64,000 nucleotides of DNA from Davidsoniella eucalypti (taxonomy: Eukaryota > Ascomycota > Sordariomycetes > Microascales > Ceratocystidaceae). The stretch lies in NCBI GenBank assembly GCA_004009845.1, contig RMBW01000064.1, positions 117,120 through 181,119 on the forward strand. Reading direction: 5' to 3'. This document shows, in pieces, positions 9,870 through 22,330 of the stretch. The notes under the pieces are model-generated. The model had not been told where the DNA came from. It saw nothing but the letters and a program-made list of their open reading frames with translations, and ran no database searches. Positions within the stretch are counted from its first letter, which is position 1. Every line of letters starts with the position of its first letter. The position numbers were made by a program, and so were the translations under genes.

Positions 9870-10914
9870 ATGCCCAAGTCTCGGCGCAACAAGTCCATCT
9901 CCCTGACTCAGGTCGATAAGAAGGGCCGCGAACACAAGGATAAGCTGTTCAACAATGTACGGGAGGCCGTCAGCGAGTACCAGCATTGCTTCGTCTTCAG
10001 CGTAGATAACTCGCGGAACAACTATCTGAAAACGGTGCGCCAGGAGCTGAGCGATAGCGCGTGAGTCTTTTCCATCCTGGATCTACCGAGAGTCAGAAAG
10101 ATACCAATAGAACCAGGGGGACTCATAATCTCCAAGAGTCGAGATTGAGAAGTTCTGTTTTATCTTGAGGTCTCCAACATACTTTCAACCCATCCCCAAA
10201 CGACACAGACCGGCATTTGCCATGTCTAGACTATCCAACTAACATGGCCTTTTATCATAGCATCTTCTTTGGCAAGTCCAAACTCATGGCCAAGGCTCTC
10301 GGCCTTACACCTGAAGAAGCCCAGGCACCCGGAATCGAGCACCTGACACCACACATCCGGGGCCAAGTTGGACTTCTCTTCACCAACCGCCCCGCTGCCG
10401 ACGTGACCACCTACCTCTCCAGCATCTCCGAAGCCGACTTCGCTCGCGCCGGCACCGTAGCCTCTCGTTCCTTCGTCATCCCCGCCGGCGTCGTCTATTC
10501 TACCGGCGGTGAAGTCCCCGCTGATTACGATGTTATCCTGGAACACACCCTGGAGCCTGAGTTGCGTAAACTAGGCGTTCCTGTTCGTATGGTCAAGGGA
10601 AAGGTCGTCCTCAGCGAGGAGTCCGGTGAGGGTGAACCTTACACTGTTTGCAAGGAGGGCCAGACTTTGGATTCTCGCCAGACCAGACTGTTGAAGCTCT
10701 TCTCTATCCCCATCAGCCAGTTTCGCATCCGTGTTATTGCGTAAGTCTTTATCTTCCCATGCCAGCTTCATTGCTAGTTGGTCGTTATTGTGGTGATCTC
10801 TCGACTAACAATATATGTGCTTTTTTTTTAACTTGTAGTTACTGGAGCTCTGCTACTAGCAAGGTCACCGATGTCGAGCCTCTTGCTCCCGGTGAGGTTG
10901 AGGATTCTGAGTAG
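9870..10914 (+). CDS. mrt4: ribosome assembly factor Mrt4 (P0-like, 60S biogenesis)
   Basis: Nucleolar factor of the L10/P0 family. It holds the place of ribosomal stalk protein P0 on pre-60S particles until exchange in late maturation. Three exons are inferred: 9870-10060, 10261-10740 and 10839-10914, with donors GTGAGT and GTAAGT, a CTAAC branch site in each intron, and matching phases. The product has 248 residues. It starts MPKSRRNKSISLTQVDKKG, the conserved Mrt4 N-terminus, and continues with SRNNYLKTVRQELSDS, IFFGKSKLMAKALG, the L10-type core GQVGLLFTNRP, and the C-terminal LSIPISQFRIRV-like stretch. It ends soon after YWSS with a short acidic tail and lacks the P-protein stalk-binding peptide, as expected for Mrt4 rather than P0. 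The gene converges with the transcription factor downstream. Confidence 0.93.
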
Positions 10915-11407
10915 AACACCAAAAATAACACATCAACAAACAAAACAACCAAAAAGAGAGCATACTAAAAAATAGCCGATACATGCTGTGGGGTTTCTAC
11001 ATATCGGACCAAGACCAACTACTTGTATCTTCATTAGCTTCCTCCTCGTCATGTTTCGATTTGGCTGGCGTTCTATGGCATATCCATTCCGTTTCTTTCG
11101 ATTTAGATTTTTTTTATCATCGTTTTTTATTCAAGTCATAAAGTGGTTTCTTTCATTTATCTCCCCTCTTAGGTTTCGATAATATCGCTTCTATTACACG
11201 TCTATATGTCCTGTCGAATTGATTTGAAAAATAAAAAGGTTATACCTCTATGACAAGTATAAATTGGCGACAAAGAAAGAAAAGACCCCAAAATTGTTAC
11301 GCAAATCTAAAGTATACTATTTGTATATGCTTGTACATCTCTTGATCACTAAATGTCATGTTTGAACATGAGCGTATATACTACCTCATATCATACCATT
11401 GGTTTGC
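10915..11407. terminator. convergent 3' region (mrt4 / Zn2Cys6 factor)
   Basis: The 493 bp between two converging stop codons, AT-rich with T runs near 11100 and an AATAAA-like stretch near 11230 (AAAATAAAAAG). It must hold both 3' UTRs and polyadenylation sites; exact sites cannot be placed. Confidence 0.5.
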
Positions 11408-14400
11408 TCAATTGTGGCTCGACTCAAGACCATGGAACTTAGCCTCAGTGATGATAGGAGCCGCAGTCAAAGCATCAATTTCTGACATAATAGATTCATC
11501 TGTAGCCATACTAGTCATGACTTGCTCCTGCGTGAAGCCCATCCAGAAGCCAGGAAGCTCAGCTTGAACCTTCTTACCACGGTAAATTTCCTGGGCGACA
11601 CCACGTACCTGGCCACAAGCAGTGCTAGCCGCCTTCCAAACGGTTGACAGCTTATTCAGAGCACCAATGTTCAGCCGGATCTGCTGGCGTAGATCGTCAT
11701 CATCGTGGGGCATGAAGTACAGTGACCATTTGCTTAGATGTACAATCGATGCATGGGTGACGACACAGGTAAAGAAATGTGTGTGTGATAGGAGAGGCAC
11801 TCTGTATGTAATCATCTTGCTAATATCGTTGGCAGAGCTGATGGTATGACGGGTGTGCGAGTTAAAGTTCTCACCAGAAGCGATAGGTTGGTGGGTAGCG
11901 CAGGACGTGACATTGCGTGTCATGGAAGAGTCTAGCTGGGAGAATGGTTGGTGAAGCATGATGGATATTCTAAATCAAGTTAGTTTTGATTCGATGAGTC
12001 CAAGTGGCTGTTGTGATGTGTCACTTACGTTCTGTTCATCATGGTGGCCTGGAACATCATCTCATCAAGATACAAGTTCTTGTTAAGAGCATCTTTCTTG
12101 GCGGCAGGCAAGTGTAGGCGCCAGTTTGTGAGAAGAGTCTCTAGCTTATGAACATTTTCATCATCTGGCCCGAAGAAGTCGGGCATACGCATCATCTTAC
12201 CAAGAATTCGGGCGCATTCAATTCTGTAGGCAAAAGACGAGAATTCGCGCTGTTCTCCGGTGAAGTCGGCATCTTCTAGGTCATTTAGATACATTGGTTG
12301 AGGAATTGACTAGAACAATGGGAGAATGGTACATTAGTAACTTTGTACTTGATATAGTTAGCATACATATTACTTACGCCGCTCAAATATTGATCTTCTT
12401 CACAAGGTAGGGCAACATCGCAGGCAACATCAAATAACGCAAAATTGGTTTCTCTGTGTACACCAGCAATCATACCATCAACCACATACAGATCCCACCA
12501 GGTACGGCGCCAGCTTTCCTCGAGGACCGGAATTCCACGGCCATGCATGGTGGCGTATGATCTAACGTTGAGATTGATTTCAAGCGCAACACGCTCGACA
12601 TCCATAAGAATATTGCGAGCCTTCTCGCGTTGACAATTGCCATCAAGGCCAAGAATCAGTAGAAGCATCGCCTGCACTAAGAAGCCGTCTTTTTGAACGC
12701 TAGGCTTGTAGCATAGATTGATGGCTTCATCATAGAAAGATGCACCGGCGGAACCGACATTGATGAAGAGAGATCCCATATAGCGGATGGCGGCCAGGAG
12801 GTGGTTTATCAGGCCATCTTTGGCGATACGTAGTAGATGTTCTTTGGGAAGAATGAACGGATGAGCTGCATGGAAATGATGGTAGAAGGAATCCAAGCAT
12901 CTATCTTGGACGGGTGTGACTGAGGTCTGTGCTGGAGTGAGACCAGTTCCCATGGCAGCAGCAGCAGCGGCGGCTGCGGGTGACAGTAGTAAATGGGATG
13001 TATCATAGTTTCTCAGTAACTGCATGTCTGGGCCAGTTCCGTTGGTAGAGTAAGGGCCACTTCTATCAGACGCAGGAGAGGCACCAATGCCTGCATTGAT
13101 GAGGCCAGGTGGTGAGGAAGAATTGTTGGTTACTGGAACGCCGGAGTTGTAGCCCATAAGCATGGGACACTCTGGCGGAGCAGATGTGGTTGGCACATTA
13201 GCAGTATCCTCCTCAGGGTCAGCCTCAGCACGGCGCTTGTGGGGGTTACCAGTGGCAGGCTTGGCCTTTGGGCCCTTGTAGCCGCGGCGGGAAGCAATAT
13301 AGACGCATTCAGACTGGCTGGAATTACAGCGACTACAAGGATTCTGGCCATTGCATTTGAGGTGCTTAGCACGCTATAGATGGGGATTTTCATGTCAGCA
13401 GTCAGCATAGAATGGAAACAAGGACACAAAGGAGCACGATCATCTGTAAAGGCGGGGATTTCCAATGTGGTGGGGGAGAAAACAGGAGAACGGGTAGCTT
13501 GGACAACATGATCCTCTTTCGGGCTGGTTCGGCGAGAGAAGCAGAAGCGGTAGGGCTGAGCAGGCATGTGGGTGATCGCGTCATTAACGACTAGTAAGAT
13601 TCGGGAGCGAAGTCTCGATATGGCACGATGGTGACGATAGTGGAACTTGCTCTTGCAAGTCAACGACGAATGGAGCCAGTCTTTTGCGTATAGAAGCGTA
13701 CAAAAGGTGTAGATAGAAGCTCAATCGGCGTATATGTTGGCATTTCTCACGTGGATTGGGATGCAGGCAAAGGGGATAGGAAGACTTACACAGGCAAGGC
13801 AGGCAGCCGATAATGGCTGGGCTGCTGACGCCGACGATCCGCCTGCCATAGCAGTAGACGAAGGAGATTGATTCGTAGCACTGTTGTTGCTTGAGGGTGA
13901 CGAAGACATGTTGACAGAAACTGGTACCTGGCCGGGTTGAGAGATGGCCATGGAAGTAGAAGACGGAGGCGAAAGAGAAGAAGTAGAGGATGAGACAGGC
14001 AGCGCTGATATGGGCGGAGCAGCCATTGGATAGCCAATGTCGGTTGCAGTAGCCATCATGCCATGAGTCGCAAAGTGCTGGCTCTGGCCTGGGGCAGGAA
14101 CATTTTGCTGGTGTAGCAATTGTTGTTGCTGGTGTTGTTGGTGTTGTTGGTGATTCTGCATGTCTGAGGTCGCCGGCGAACAGACGGGTGGGCCAATGCC
14201 AGCCAGCGAACCGATTTGGGAGGCTATTTGGGTCTGGCTTAGATTCTGGTTCAGGTTCCCGCTGTTACCATTGACATTTTGCGGTAGCATCCCAGTGGGT
14301 GTTGCGTACATGGGGTGTTGCTGATGTAGCAGATTGGTGTTGTTGTTATTATGCCGCGGATTGGGGGGAGGAGCCATGTTGGTCGGCGACTGACTGGATG

Positions 14401-14809
14401 CCGCAGTCGAAGACGAGGTCGCCGAAGTTGAAGTGGTCGCCGAAAGCCCTAGACTGGCTGGGTTCATTTGGTTCATGTGGTGCATGTTGCTCAGATCCAT
14501 CAGATGCGTCGGCCCAACAGCTGTAACATTAACGTTGCCAGCCGCATCTGATGCAAGGACTGTAGAACCACCGGCGATAAAGCTTTGTTGTTGTGACTCG
14601 TCCATCATTGGCTGTGACGTTGCAGGAGTCGACGAAGAAGATATAAATATCGTGTTCCCCAGAGCATCGACCTGGGCTTGCATCCCCATTGCTGCCAATC
14701 GCTGAGACTGATTCTGCTGGTCATGAAAGCCTTGGTATTGTTGTTGCTGCTGCTGATATTGATGATATTGCTGCTCTACAGGCGGCCCTGAGGCATTGGC
14801 GCCAAACAT
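11408..14809 (-). CDS. Zn2Cys6 transcription factor with fungal-specific MHR domain
   Basis: Fungal binuclear-zinc-cluster regulator; target pathway not recognised. Four minus-strand exons are inferred: 13790-14809, 12378-13373, 12029-12309 and 11408-11969. All junctions are in phase and the product has 952 residues. The first 335 residues are Q/S/N/T-rich with polyQ, typical of activation regions. The zinc cluster is formed across intron 1: Cys337 and Cys340 end exon 1, and Cys347, 353, 356 and 363 lie in exon 2. Spacing C-x2-C-x6-C-x5-C-x2-C-x6-C fits the family exactly. A basic linker and a second low-complexity stretch follow. The middle homology region begins near QDRCLDSFYHHFHAAHPFIL and runs through ESWRRTWWDLYVVD to the ISIMLHQPFSQLD helix. 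The cluster sits in mid-protein rather than at the N-terminus. The start was set at MFGANASG; an in-frame upstream ATG at 14905 would add 32 residues including a lysine run. Confidence 0.88.
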
Positions 14810-17800
14810 GATTAGAGGCTTCTTCTTTTTTTTTCTTGGCGAGGGCGATGGATGAACGGCGAAGGCAAAAAAAACAATAACAATCAACAACAGTTTTGGC
14901 GTCAAATTATTGACGAGTCCCTTCTTCTTCGACTACTTCGGCTCTGTTTGATCAAGCTCACGATAGTCTCTTTTTGTATTCGGAAGGCGCGTTACTTGCC
15001 CCCCTCTTTTGATCTTCTGAATACGGAAGGACAACAACCACAGGACCTGCCGGAAAAGATATCGTGGAATTCTTTCAATTTCTCGCCTTCAAATCTATCC
15101 GAAGCACTGCAATTAATCAAAGCTGATAATCTACCCACAGGCTAATTTATCGAAGAAGAGGCGCTTTTGTTTTATCGTCGACTTTTTACCTAGAAGGAGA
15201 AGGGAAAAGAAGGAAAGAATAAAAAACCGCTGCACGCACGGTTCTATCAGCGCAAGAGAAGACAAAAAAAACACTGAAAAAATACAGAATTTTGCTCTTC
15301 GCAGTTGTTATGCGACGCGTATGTCAGTCAATTGAAGAAACGATGGAAACAGCGACGAGGAAAAGAGACAAGCAACCTGGCATGGATTTTCTACAAAGAA
15401 ACGCCGCGCTCTTAACCTTCTCTCTATCTCGCTCTCGAACTCGGCCTTAGTCTTCTTGCTTCTTCTTTGTTCCTCTTTTCTCGGCACCCGGGCGTGAGAA
15501 GACGATATGCCTTATCGTTACTCTTTTCTTATTTTTCCTTTTTTCCCCCTTCGCTTTCTCCTCTCCTTTGCTTCTCCTTCGCTCTACAACACTAACTTGA
15601 CAGTCCTCTGCTGTGTTCTATTTGCCAAGGCCCCTCGTCTTTTTGACGGACGGGCCTTTTAAAAAAAAATCTGGCTCTTACGCCGAAACTGTCCTTGCTC
15701 ACATTTGAACTGTGAGGTATGTAGGTCCAGGGGTCTGCCGGAACAAAAGAGAAGGGTGGCAATATCAATAACTAAGTATATCAAGCTGAGCGAGCCAGCA
15801 AACTCAACAAACCCACACCATGTGCCTATATATTATATATGACTTCCAACTTTTTTTTCTCTGCCTGCTAACTAACACTCGCTACCACACGCAGATTCCC
15901 GGCCCTACAACCACCTGGATAAGGACCGGTCAGCGAACTCTCTCAAAGTATGCCGATGACCTGGTTGGCTGGCTGGCTTGTTGGATGGAGTCGGCTGGTC
16001 TTGGAGTCGCTGAGCCAGGTAGGCCCCAGCGGATGGACGGGTCGGAGTCGCTTGAACTACAACTATCTGTACAGACAGTTATACATAACTATTGTATCTG
16101 TATACGGATACATCCATTAGTTGGGTCCGGAAACTCTGCCCGCTATGCGACAACAAATGCTACAAAGCAGATGAATCACACGCAAATTTCAAATAAATCC
16201 AGCCTTAGTACCACTTGGCTTTCCACGCCCCAGTGAAGGATTGGCTTCGTATCAGAGTTACTGCAATAGCTGCAGCTTCGCTTCTCACGACGGCGCTACC
16301 GCTACCATTTCGGAGTGAGTTTTTCTGCTATTACACTTAACGTCATTCATCTATTGATTTTTATGGGGGCACTTACAACAGCATGGGGAATGCCACAGAC
16401 TGGGTCCTCTGCTATCATCTTACACTGCTTGATGAAATGGGTGGCCACCTTTTCTTGTTGTTTATTTGTCTTCGCAAAGTGAGACGAGACAGGTCCAAAC
16501 CCGAGATGTACCATTCACACATCTTCCCAGGCAGTTTAGCTAGACTGGAGCGGAGACAAGTGTAGCAGTACTTTCTGGCCATCTATTGGGTATACACTGG
16601 GTCCCATCAACATCAAATCATGCATCCATGCCCCCATGTCCCATACTCTATGCATCTCTGAATCTCTTTCTCTTTCAGGTAATCTTTGAGAAGGTCTCCA
16701 GTATTCAATACTAGACCAGCGAATGGCCGAGCCACCATTGTCGCTATAGCAAATCTATCTTCATATCCGGTAGTTATAAAGATCTCTAGGCTAATCCTGG
16801 GCTTACTTAGTACAGCTCATTGATACTCAACCACATTATAGCGCTATAGAGAAGACGTTCAACTCTATACTTGGTTTCTCTCTTACGCAAGTCAACGGTG
16901 GTCTAGTGACATCTCAGTATCAGCTCAGGTTTGTTATGCAATCACAACTAACTCAATGCACGATGAACTCATTCATTCTTCCGACAACTCCTTATTCCTC
17001 TGCGTCTCTCGATATTCTCTATTCACCCTTGGGGAGCTATCACAGTTGTCGATCAAATACAATAAGTACACCCCTCAGTATCCACTCATCTGCGAAAATT
17101 ACCGCTATAGAAAAGTTGATGAAGTTTCTATGGACCTGACAAAAAAGGATGATGAGTGTTATGATATATAAACTGTACACATCTAGCATCCTCTGCAATA
17201 TGCCGACATAGCCTTGATCTCATCTCGCTATCTCGCTTGTTCCCATCGTATGAATCTATTTGACTATTTGTCGATTTTTCTGGCTTGGGCGGTATAGACG
17301 AAGAGAGGGGCTTATACACTGTATCACATCGGTCAAGCCACCGGCAGCAAGACCAATCATTGGCCCGTCGGTCATCAGCCTCAACTTCGTCTCCACATGT
17401 CTCTTATGTATACACAATAAGTACATGCGTATATGCGAATTGTATATGTACGGCCGAAACGAAGGCAAATCATGAGAAAGAAATCAACCACCCTTGAGTA
17501 GCGAACTCTTCAACGTTAGAATAATCACATAGGATCATGAATGGCTTTCACAATTGTCTTCACCGGCTGCAGTCTAACGAAGAATTTAGGACACCTGTCC
17601 ATATATCTTCGTAGGTCATAAGCTATAGTTGGATTTCTTATATGATATATCTATATACACATATTCTACTCTTCTTTGGCCGGCTGCATGTCTGAAACAA
17701 CCATGATCCAAATCCGACCTCTTTTTGGGGCGTTATTTGTAATGGTTTTATATAACTTGAGTCATTGTTGAGTCTGACGGTACATTTTTAATATTGTTAT

Positions 17801-17894
17801 CTAGGTGAGAAAGAAGAATAATTGTCCTGTCTCTTTTTAATAGCCTCTAATTGGGAAAATAATTGGGGAAAATAAAAGCATGATGGTACCAAGT
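14810..17894. other. gene-poor region upstream of the Zn2Cys6 gene
   Basis: About 3.1 kb without a convincing gene. The first kilobase is pyrimidine/purine-strand biased with many A and T runs and is probably the promoter and long leader of the minus-strand transcription factor. The few short ORFs (for example 15820-16236) are low complexity and resemble no family. No tRNA or known ncRNA was recognised. Confidence 0.45.
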
Positions 17895-17898
17895 ATTA

Positions 17899-18280
17899 AT
17901 GGGACAATTAGGAACCACTCATACCTCATGACACTAGAACTACTAGTTGGCAAAGTGTTACGTTTGTTCGTTTTTTTACAAAAAGTTTACGACGCCACGT
18001 TCAAAATGCAATTTTTATCAACAAAATTACGAATGTTTCTTTTCCTTTGTATGAGGATGCTCGTCGCCTTAATGACGCTGCTCGTATCGAAGGCCTTGTT
18101 CTTGGTCTTTATTCTATGCACAATCCACAGCCGCACATCTTTTGGTGCACTAAAGCCGGCAATCGTGTTGGCCGTAGTATTATTTACATATTCCCGCCTA
18201 TAAAGACAATCTTAGTAGTGCCCAAACTACATACAAACTGTAAATATAAGATCTCTGCTACCGGTTCCTAATTGTCCCAT
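17899..18280. mobile_element. 382-bp MITE-like element with perfect 18-bp terminal inverted repeats
   Basis: The ends are exact inverted repeats: ATGGGACAATTAGGAACC at 17899-17916 and its reverse complement at 18263-18280. Both are flanked by ATTA (17895-17898 and 18281-18284), a likely 4-bp target duplication; the exact boundary is ambiguous by a base or two because the flanks are AT-rich. The interior holds no complete transposase. An internal open stretch (18047-18271, + strand) has more ordinary amino-acid composition than its surroundings but matches no family I recognise. The size and TIR structure fit a non-autonomous DNA transposon; the superfamily cannot be assigned. Confidence 0.75.
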
Positions 18281-18284
18281 ATTA

Positions 18285-20067
18285 ATCAAACTCACGTTAC
18301 TCATATATTTCTATTTATTTACAGCGGCAACCACACATAAACCCGTTCATCTTGAAAAAAAACTTAAGTAACGTAGTCCATAAGCGAGTCGGAAATACAA
18401 GGAAGTTGGAAACTTTAGTATCTTCACTGGAAAGGCAACTATATCTCCATGTCTATCTGATATAACCCTGATTCACGTCCTGTGTTGCAGAACACACCAC
18501 ATTGTTTTTCCTTCCATCGTTTTGGGACTATGTGTAGGTGGCTCTAAAGTAGACTCTAAGATGCCGTATTTGGCTTACAACCATAGGCCAAACTCAGATG
18601 GCCTCTAAATCTTTGAATTTGACCCACCGTCAGAAGACATATCTCAGAAGATAACTCGTCTTTGGTTCTGGTTGCTGCTTGGCAAAGCCCCTGCCAACAG
18701 ATGTACCGATTCTGTGATTTTTGGTGGACAAAATTGTGTAAGTGTTCGGGGTCGTGTGGTCATGGAAAGGTCCCGACTCCCTCGCCTATGGACTACGTTA
18801 AATTGTCTGTGATAATAATAATGATCAACACCCCTAATATAAAGCTTGGACCGTTTTCTTCGATCAACGTTCTTGTCAAAATATGTCAGTATCACAAGAA
18901 ATAGTCTATGCTTTTTTTTTTTCTTTTCTTTTCTTCCCTCCTTAGTTCTATCTTTTTTTGGTTCGGCATTCGAAAGACAAAAAAGAACATGGTTTTTTTT
19001 TCTTCGTTTCCTATGAACGAGAGGGGCAAAAAGGGTGGAGAAAAAAACAAATAGCATTGACTAAATGAGATACCTTAACGCCTCTTTGAACACTACCAAT
19101 ATCAAATAGAAAAAAATGCATTTTTTCCTCCGTAAAGAAGTCCGTATTTGAAGCCTATATTTTATAATTTCTGTAACTATAGATAAATGTACCAATCTTG
19201 AGTCTTTTATTCTATGTTTTATTTTTCGGTAGGCACCTTACTCTAATACTTTGCCACTGTAAACTTATTAATCAACATCCGATTTTCCAGATCTGGCCGC
19301 TTCTCCGCCTTCACTTGGTATCCGACCTTCTCTTTCCATGTGCCAATACGCCAGTACATTATACGAACAAACGAGATAGTACAGTCGGCATCCTGATATC
19401 TTCGTATGCTGGTACAATTCTAGCGTAAAACTATATAAAGCAGGCTTCGATGCCAACTGATCTGGTTCATTCTTCACCCTCTTCACTTCTCATTTCACTT
19501 ATACGCCTAACGTACTAGGTTGGTCTGACTGAACTGTATAGATATATTTTAAACTTTTTGTTTATTCATTCTTGAATTATCATCATCAGAAAAAGAAAAA
19601 AAAAGAGATAATGGAAAAAATGCTCCACATAGCCCTAGTCCTGCTAGCAAAACGCCGCCCAAGATCACATTTTCTTCTTCCCTCTCTCCTACACTGTGTC
19701 CCACTATCCTTGATTTCTTGATTTTCTAGACGTCAAGACACGCATCGAAACCAAAGGTCGCTCGTATCGACCCTTTTTAAGCTTTTTCTCTTTCGCTTAA
19801 CTACACGAGAGAAGATAGAATGAAAAAAAAAATTAAATGAAAAACGATAAAAGGGTAAAAAAGAAAAAGGGCCTCGGCCTTGTGGAGGAGGGACCTTGTG
19901 CCGTCGTACCTGACAATGTGTACAATTTGCTGTTGTCGTCGAACTTTCATCGCGTTTGTGCGATGCGACATGATTATTATTTTATCAACCAATCGACATT
20001 AAACTTACAAGACTAAAATGCACCGTCTTAGTGACCCTCGTCTCATGGGTCTGAGCTAAGCACGCAT
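18285..20067. other. intergenic between MITE and C9-methyltransferase
   Basis: About 1.8 kb, AT-rich, with homopolymer runs near 18910, 18990 and 19590. The right end (19740-20067) is presumably the 3' UTR of the minus-strand methyltransferase. No supported coding exon. Confidence 0.45.
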
Positions 20068-22060
20068 TTAAGCCAGAACATCACTGGAGCCGCGGATGTT
20101 GTTCATGCGAGCAGCCCAGTTGGTCAAATTAGCCCGAGTGTTCGCAATGGCACCCAGCAGACCCCACTGCGAGTTGACACCTTCGATTCTGTGGGTTGAG
20201 TTAATGTTCTTGACAAGAGTTATCTGGTAGCAAGTGGCACCACCCTGGCGAGAAGTGATGACGGACGAAGCCAGGAAGTATTCCCAAATCTGGTAGACAA
20301 AGTTGTTAGTACATATGAGCCATGTCAGCGAGACTATATCAAGGTAAACTTACGCGGAACCAGCGCTTGCCGTACTTGGCCTCAACCTTGTCACGGTTGC
20401 CCATCCAGTTGCGGTACCAGCGCCACAGAGTAGCAGAGTAGTGCACACCAATGGTATCAATGCTCTTGATTTCAAATCCAGCAGCCTCCATTGAGCTGAT
20501 ATAGAAGCCCAGGGGAGTTGAAGCGTCGGCGCCAGGGAAGACATACTTGTTCATGAAGATACCCCAGTTGAGGTCCTCATACTGCCAGCTCTTACGAAGA
20601 CCAGCCAGCTGCATGAACATGATACCGTCATCATCGAGCATGTTGTAGCATTGAGTCAGGAAACTAGCGAAGTGACGGATACCCACGTGCTCAGCCATCT
20701 CAACGCAAGTGATCTTGTTGAAGCCGCCCTCGGGAACGGGGATATCACGGTAGTCCATGCATAGAATCTTGCTCTGCTCCTCGGGGATACTAGCCTTGCG
20801 CAGGATAGAGTTACCCCAAGCAGTCTGGTTGCGGCCAAGAGTAACACCAGTAGCACGGGCGTTGAAGTTGTGAGAGGCAAAGTTAACCAGAGTACCCCAG
20901 CCACAACCGATATCTAACATAGACTCGTTCTCCTGTAGCTGAATCTTCTCGCAGATGACGGCCATCTTGTTATCCTGCATCTGCTCCAGAGTCTCCTCGA
21001 CATCGGGGTCGGAGATGACACCAGAGGTGTAAACCATTCGCGGGCCAAGGAACCAACCGTAGAAATCGTCACCGCGGTCGTAATGATCACGGACTTGCTC
21101 CTCGTCTATTTTGGGCTTTAGTTAGAATGTATTTCATCATATTTTCTCTTTTATATTTTACTGACGACTTACCCTGAGAGCGAGTGTGCATTATAGCCTC
21201 GGGAATCAGACCAGTGAAGACAAACTTGAGCATGCCCCAAGTGAAACGGTAGTTGCACCAGTCATGGCGCCACTCCATAACCTCGAGACAGTCACCGTTG
21301 AAATCGACCTTACTATCAAAGTACATCTCCAAGAAGGTCTCCATGGGGATCTTGTTTTTGCCGTGGTACTTGGCGCGATCAGCTTCATCCTTGAAGGTGA
21401 GGTAGAACTCGATGGGGCGGCCCGGAAGCTGGGCCTTTTCATTACGGCGGGGAGAGATGGAGGAGATGACCAGCCACCAAGCCAGAAGAATCGGAATAGA
21501 GGTGAAGAGGGCGAAGAAGAAGGTGAGCTTCATGCCTCCGCCGAGCTTCCAGGACAGGTAGTAGGGAACTAGGAAGAGTATAGCACCCATTCCCAGGTTG
21601 CTGAAAGTGTCGGAGCCGGGGCCATCAGCAGGAAGGGGGGCATTATGGATAGTATGAGACTATAGACATCTACGGTTAGCATTGTGGTGATAATTTCAAA
21701 GTGGGGGAGCTGTTGTGTTGCTCAAGCGGGTATATCGTGGCGAAAATAGCTTTATGTGTTGTCTGCATGTCATAACAAACGATTGTGATGGTGTGTAGAA
21801 ACCAAGAGGCTAGGTGTCACCACACCATCATACACGCAACAACTAATATAGCCTATAGTCACAGCGGTCGAGACCACGGAGATATGCCAAGAGAGCGCGG
21901 CGTTCACCGAGAAGACGGCCAGCACAACAGCCAGTGCACAATAATGAAGAGGGAAGCTCACGGAAGTGACGCGGACACCGCAAGGCTCAGCCTTGACGAA
22001 CTTGTCGCCGGCAAATGGCGGCGTCGCATTGAATTCGAAGTTGGCCTTCTGGGACGCCAT
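20068..22060 (-). CDS. sphingolipid C9-methyltransferase (cyclopropane fatty acid synthase-like)
   Basis: Transfers a methyl group from S-adenosylmethionine to C9 of the sphingoid base of fungal glucosylceramides, at internal membranes. Four minus-strand exons are inferred: 21836-22060, 21173-21659, 20354-21105 and 20068-20289, together 561 residues in phase. Two hydrophobic segments occupy the first 150 residues (FPLHYCALAVVLAVFSVNAA and the region after MGAILFLVPYYLSW). The catalytic domain begins DEEQVRDHYDRGDDFYGWFL. It contains the SAM motif MLDIGCGWGTLVNFA, the CVEMAEHVG stretch and YSATLWRWYRNW near the C-terminus, all typical of the CFA-synthase/C9-methyltransferase group. The first intron uses a weaker GTGTAT donor (21660-21835, 176 nt) chosen because it keeps the phase. 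An in-frame ATG at 22093 would add 11 residues. Glucosylceramide-pathway genes are not neighbours here. Confidence 0.9.
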
Positions 22061-22330
22061 GGTGGGCAAATCTGGTCTGACGAACTTGAACAAAGAGTCT
22101 GTCTAGTATTCTAGTATCTAGATGGAAGAGTTGGAGGGAGAAAACGAAGAAGAGAGTGGGCGAGAGCGGGTTTTGTTTGTGACCCATTCAGCCCAAAAAC
22201 CCCCGAGAAAAAAAACAGAAGGAGTCCCAAAATGGAATTTCGAGGAGGGGCCAGCCAGCGAGGGGGAGGGGAAAATCAGAGAAAGGGAGGAGGGGAGGGG
22301 GGCCTTAGAAGTCTGAAAACCGCAAGAGCT
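22061..22330 (-). promoter_or_regulatory. leader/promoter region with G-run-rich plus strand
   Basis: Directly upstream of the methyltransferase start. Between about 22235 and 22305 the plus strand has repeated runs of three to six G separated by short spacers; the coding strand is correspondingly C-rich. It could act as a CT-rich promoter tract or, on the template strand, form a quadruplex. Confidence 0.45.

Noticed and set aside
15820..16236. 138-residue ORF in the gap upstream of the Zn2Cys6 gene
   Set aside because: No family resemblance, no good start context, and composition like the surrounding non-coding DNA.
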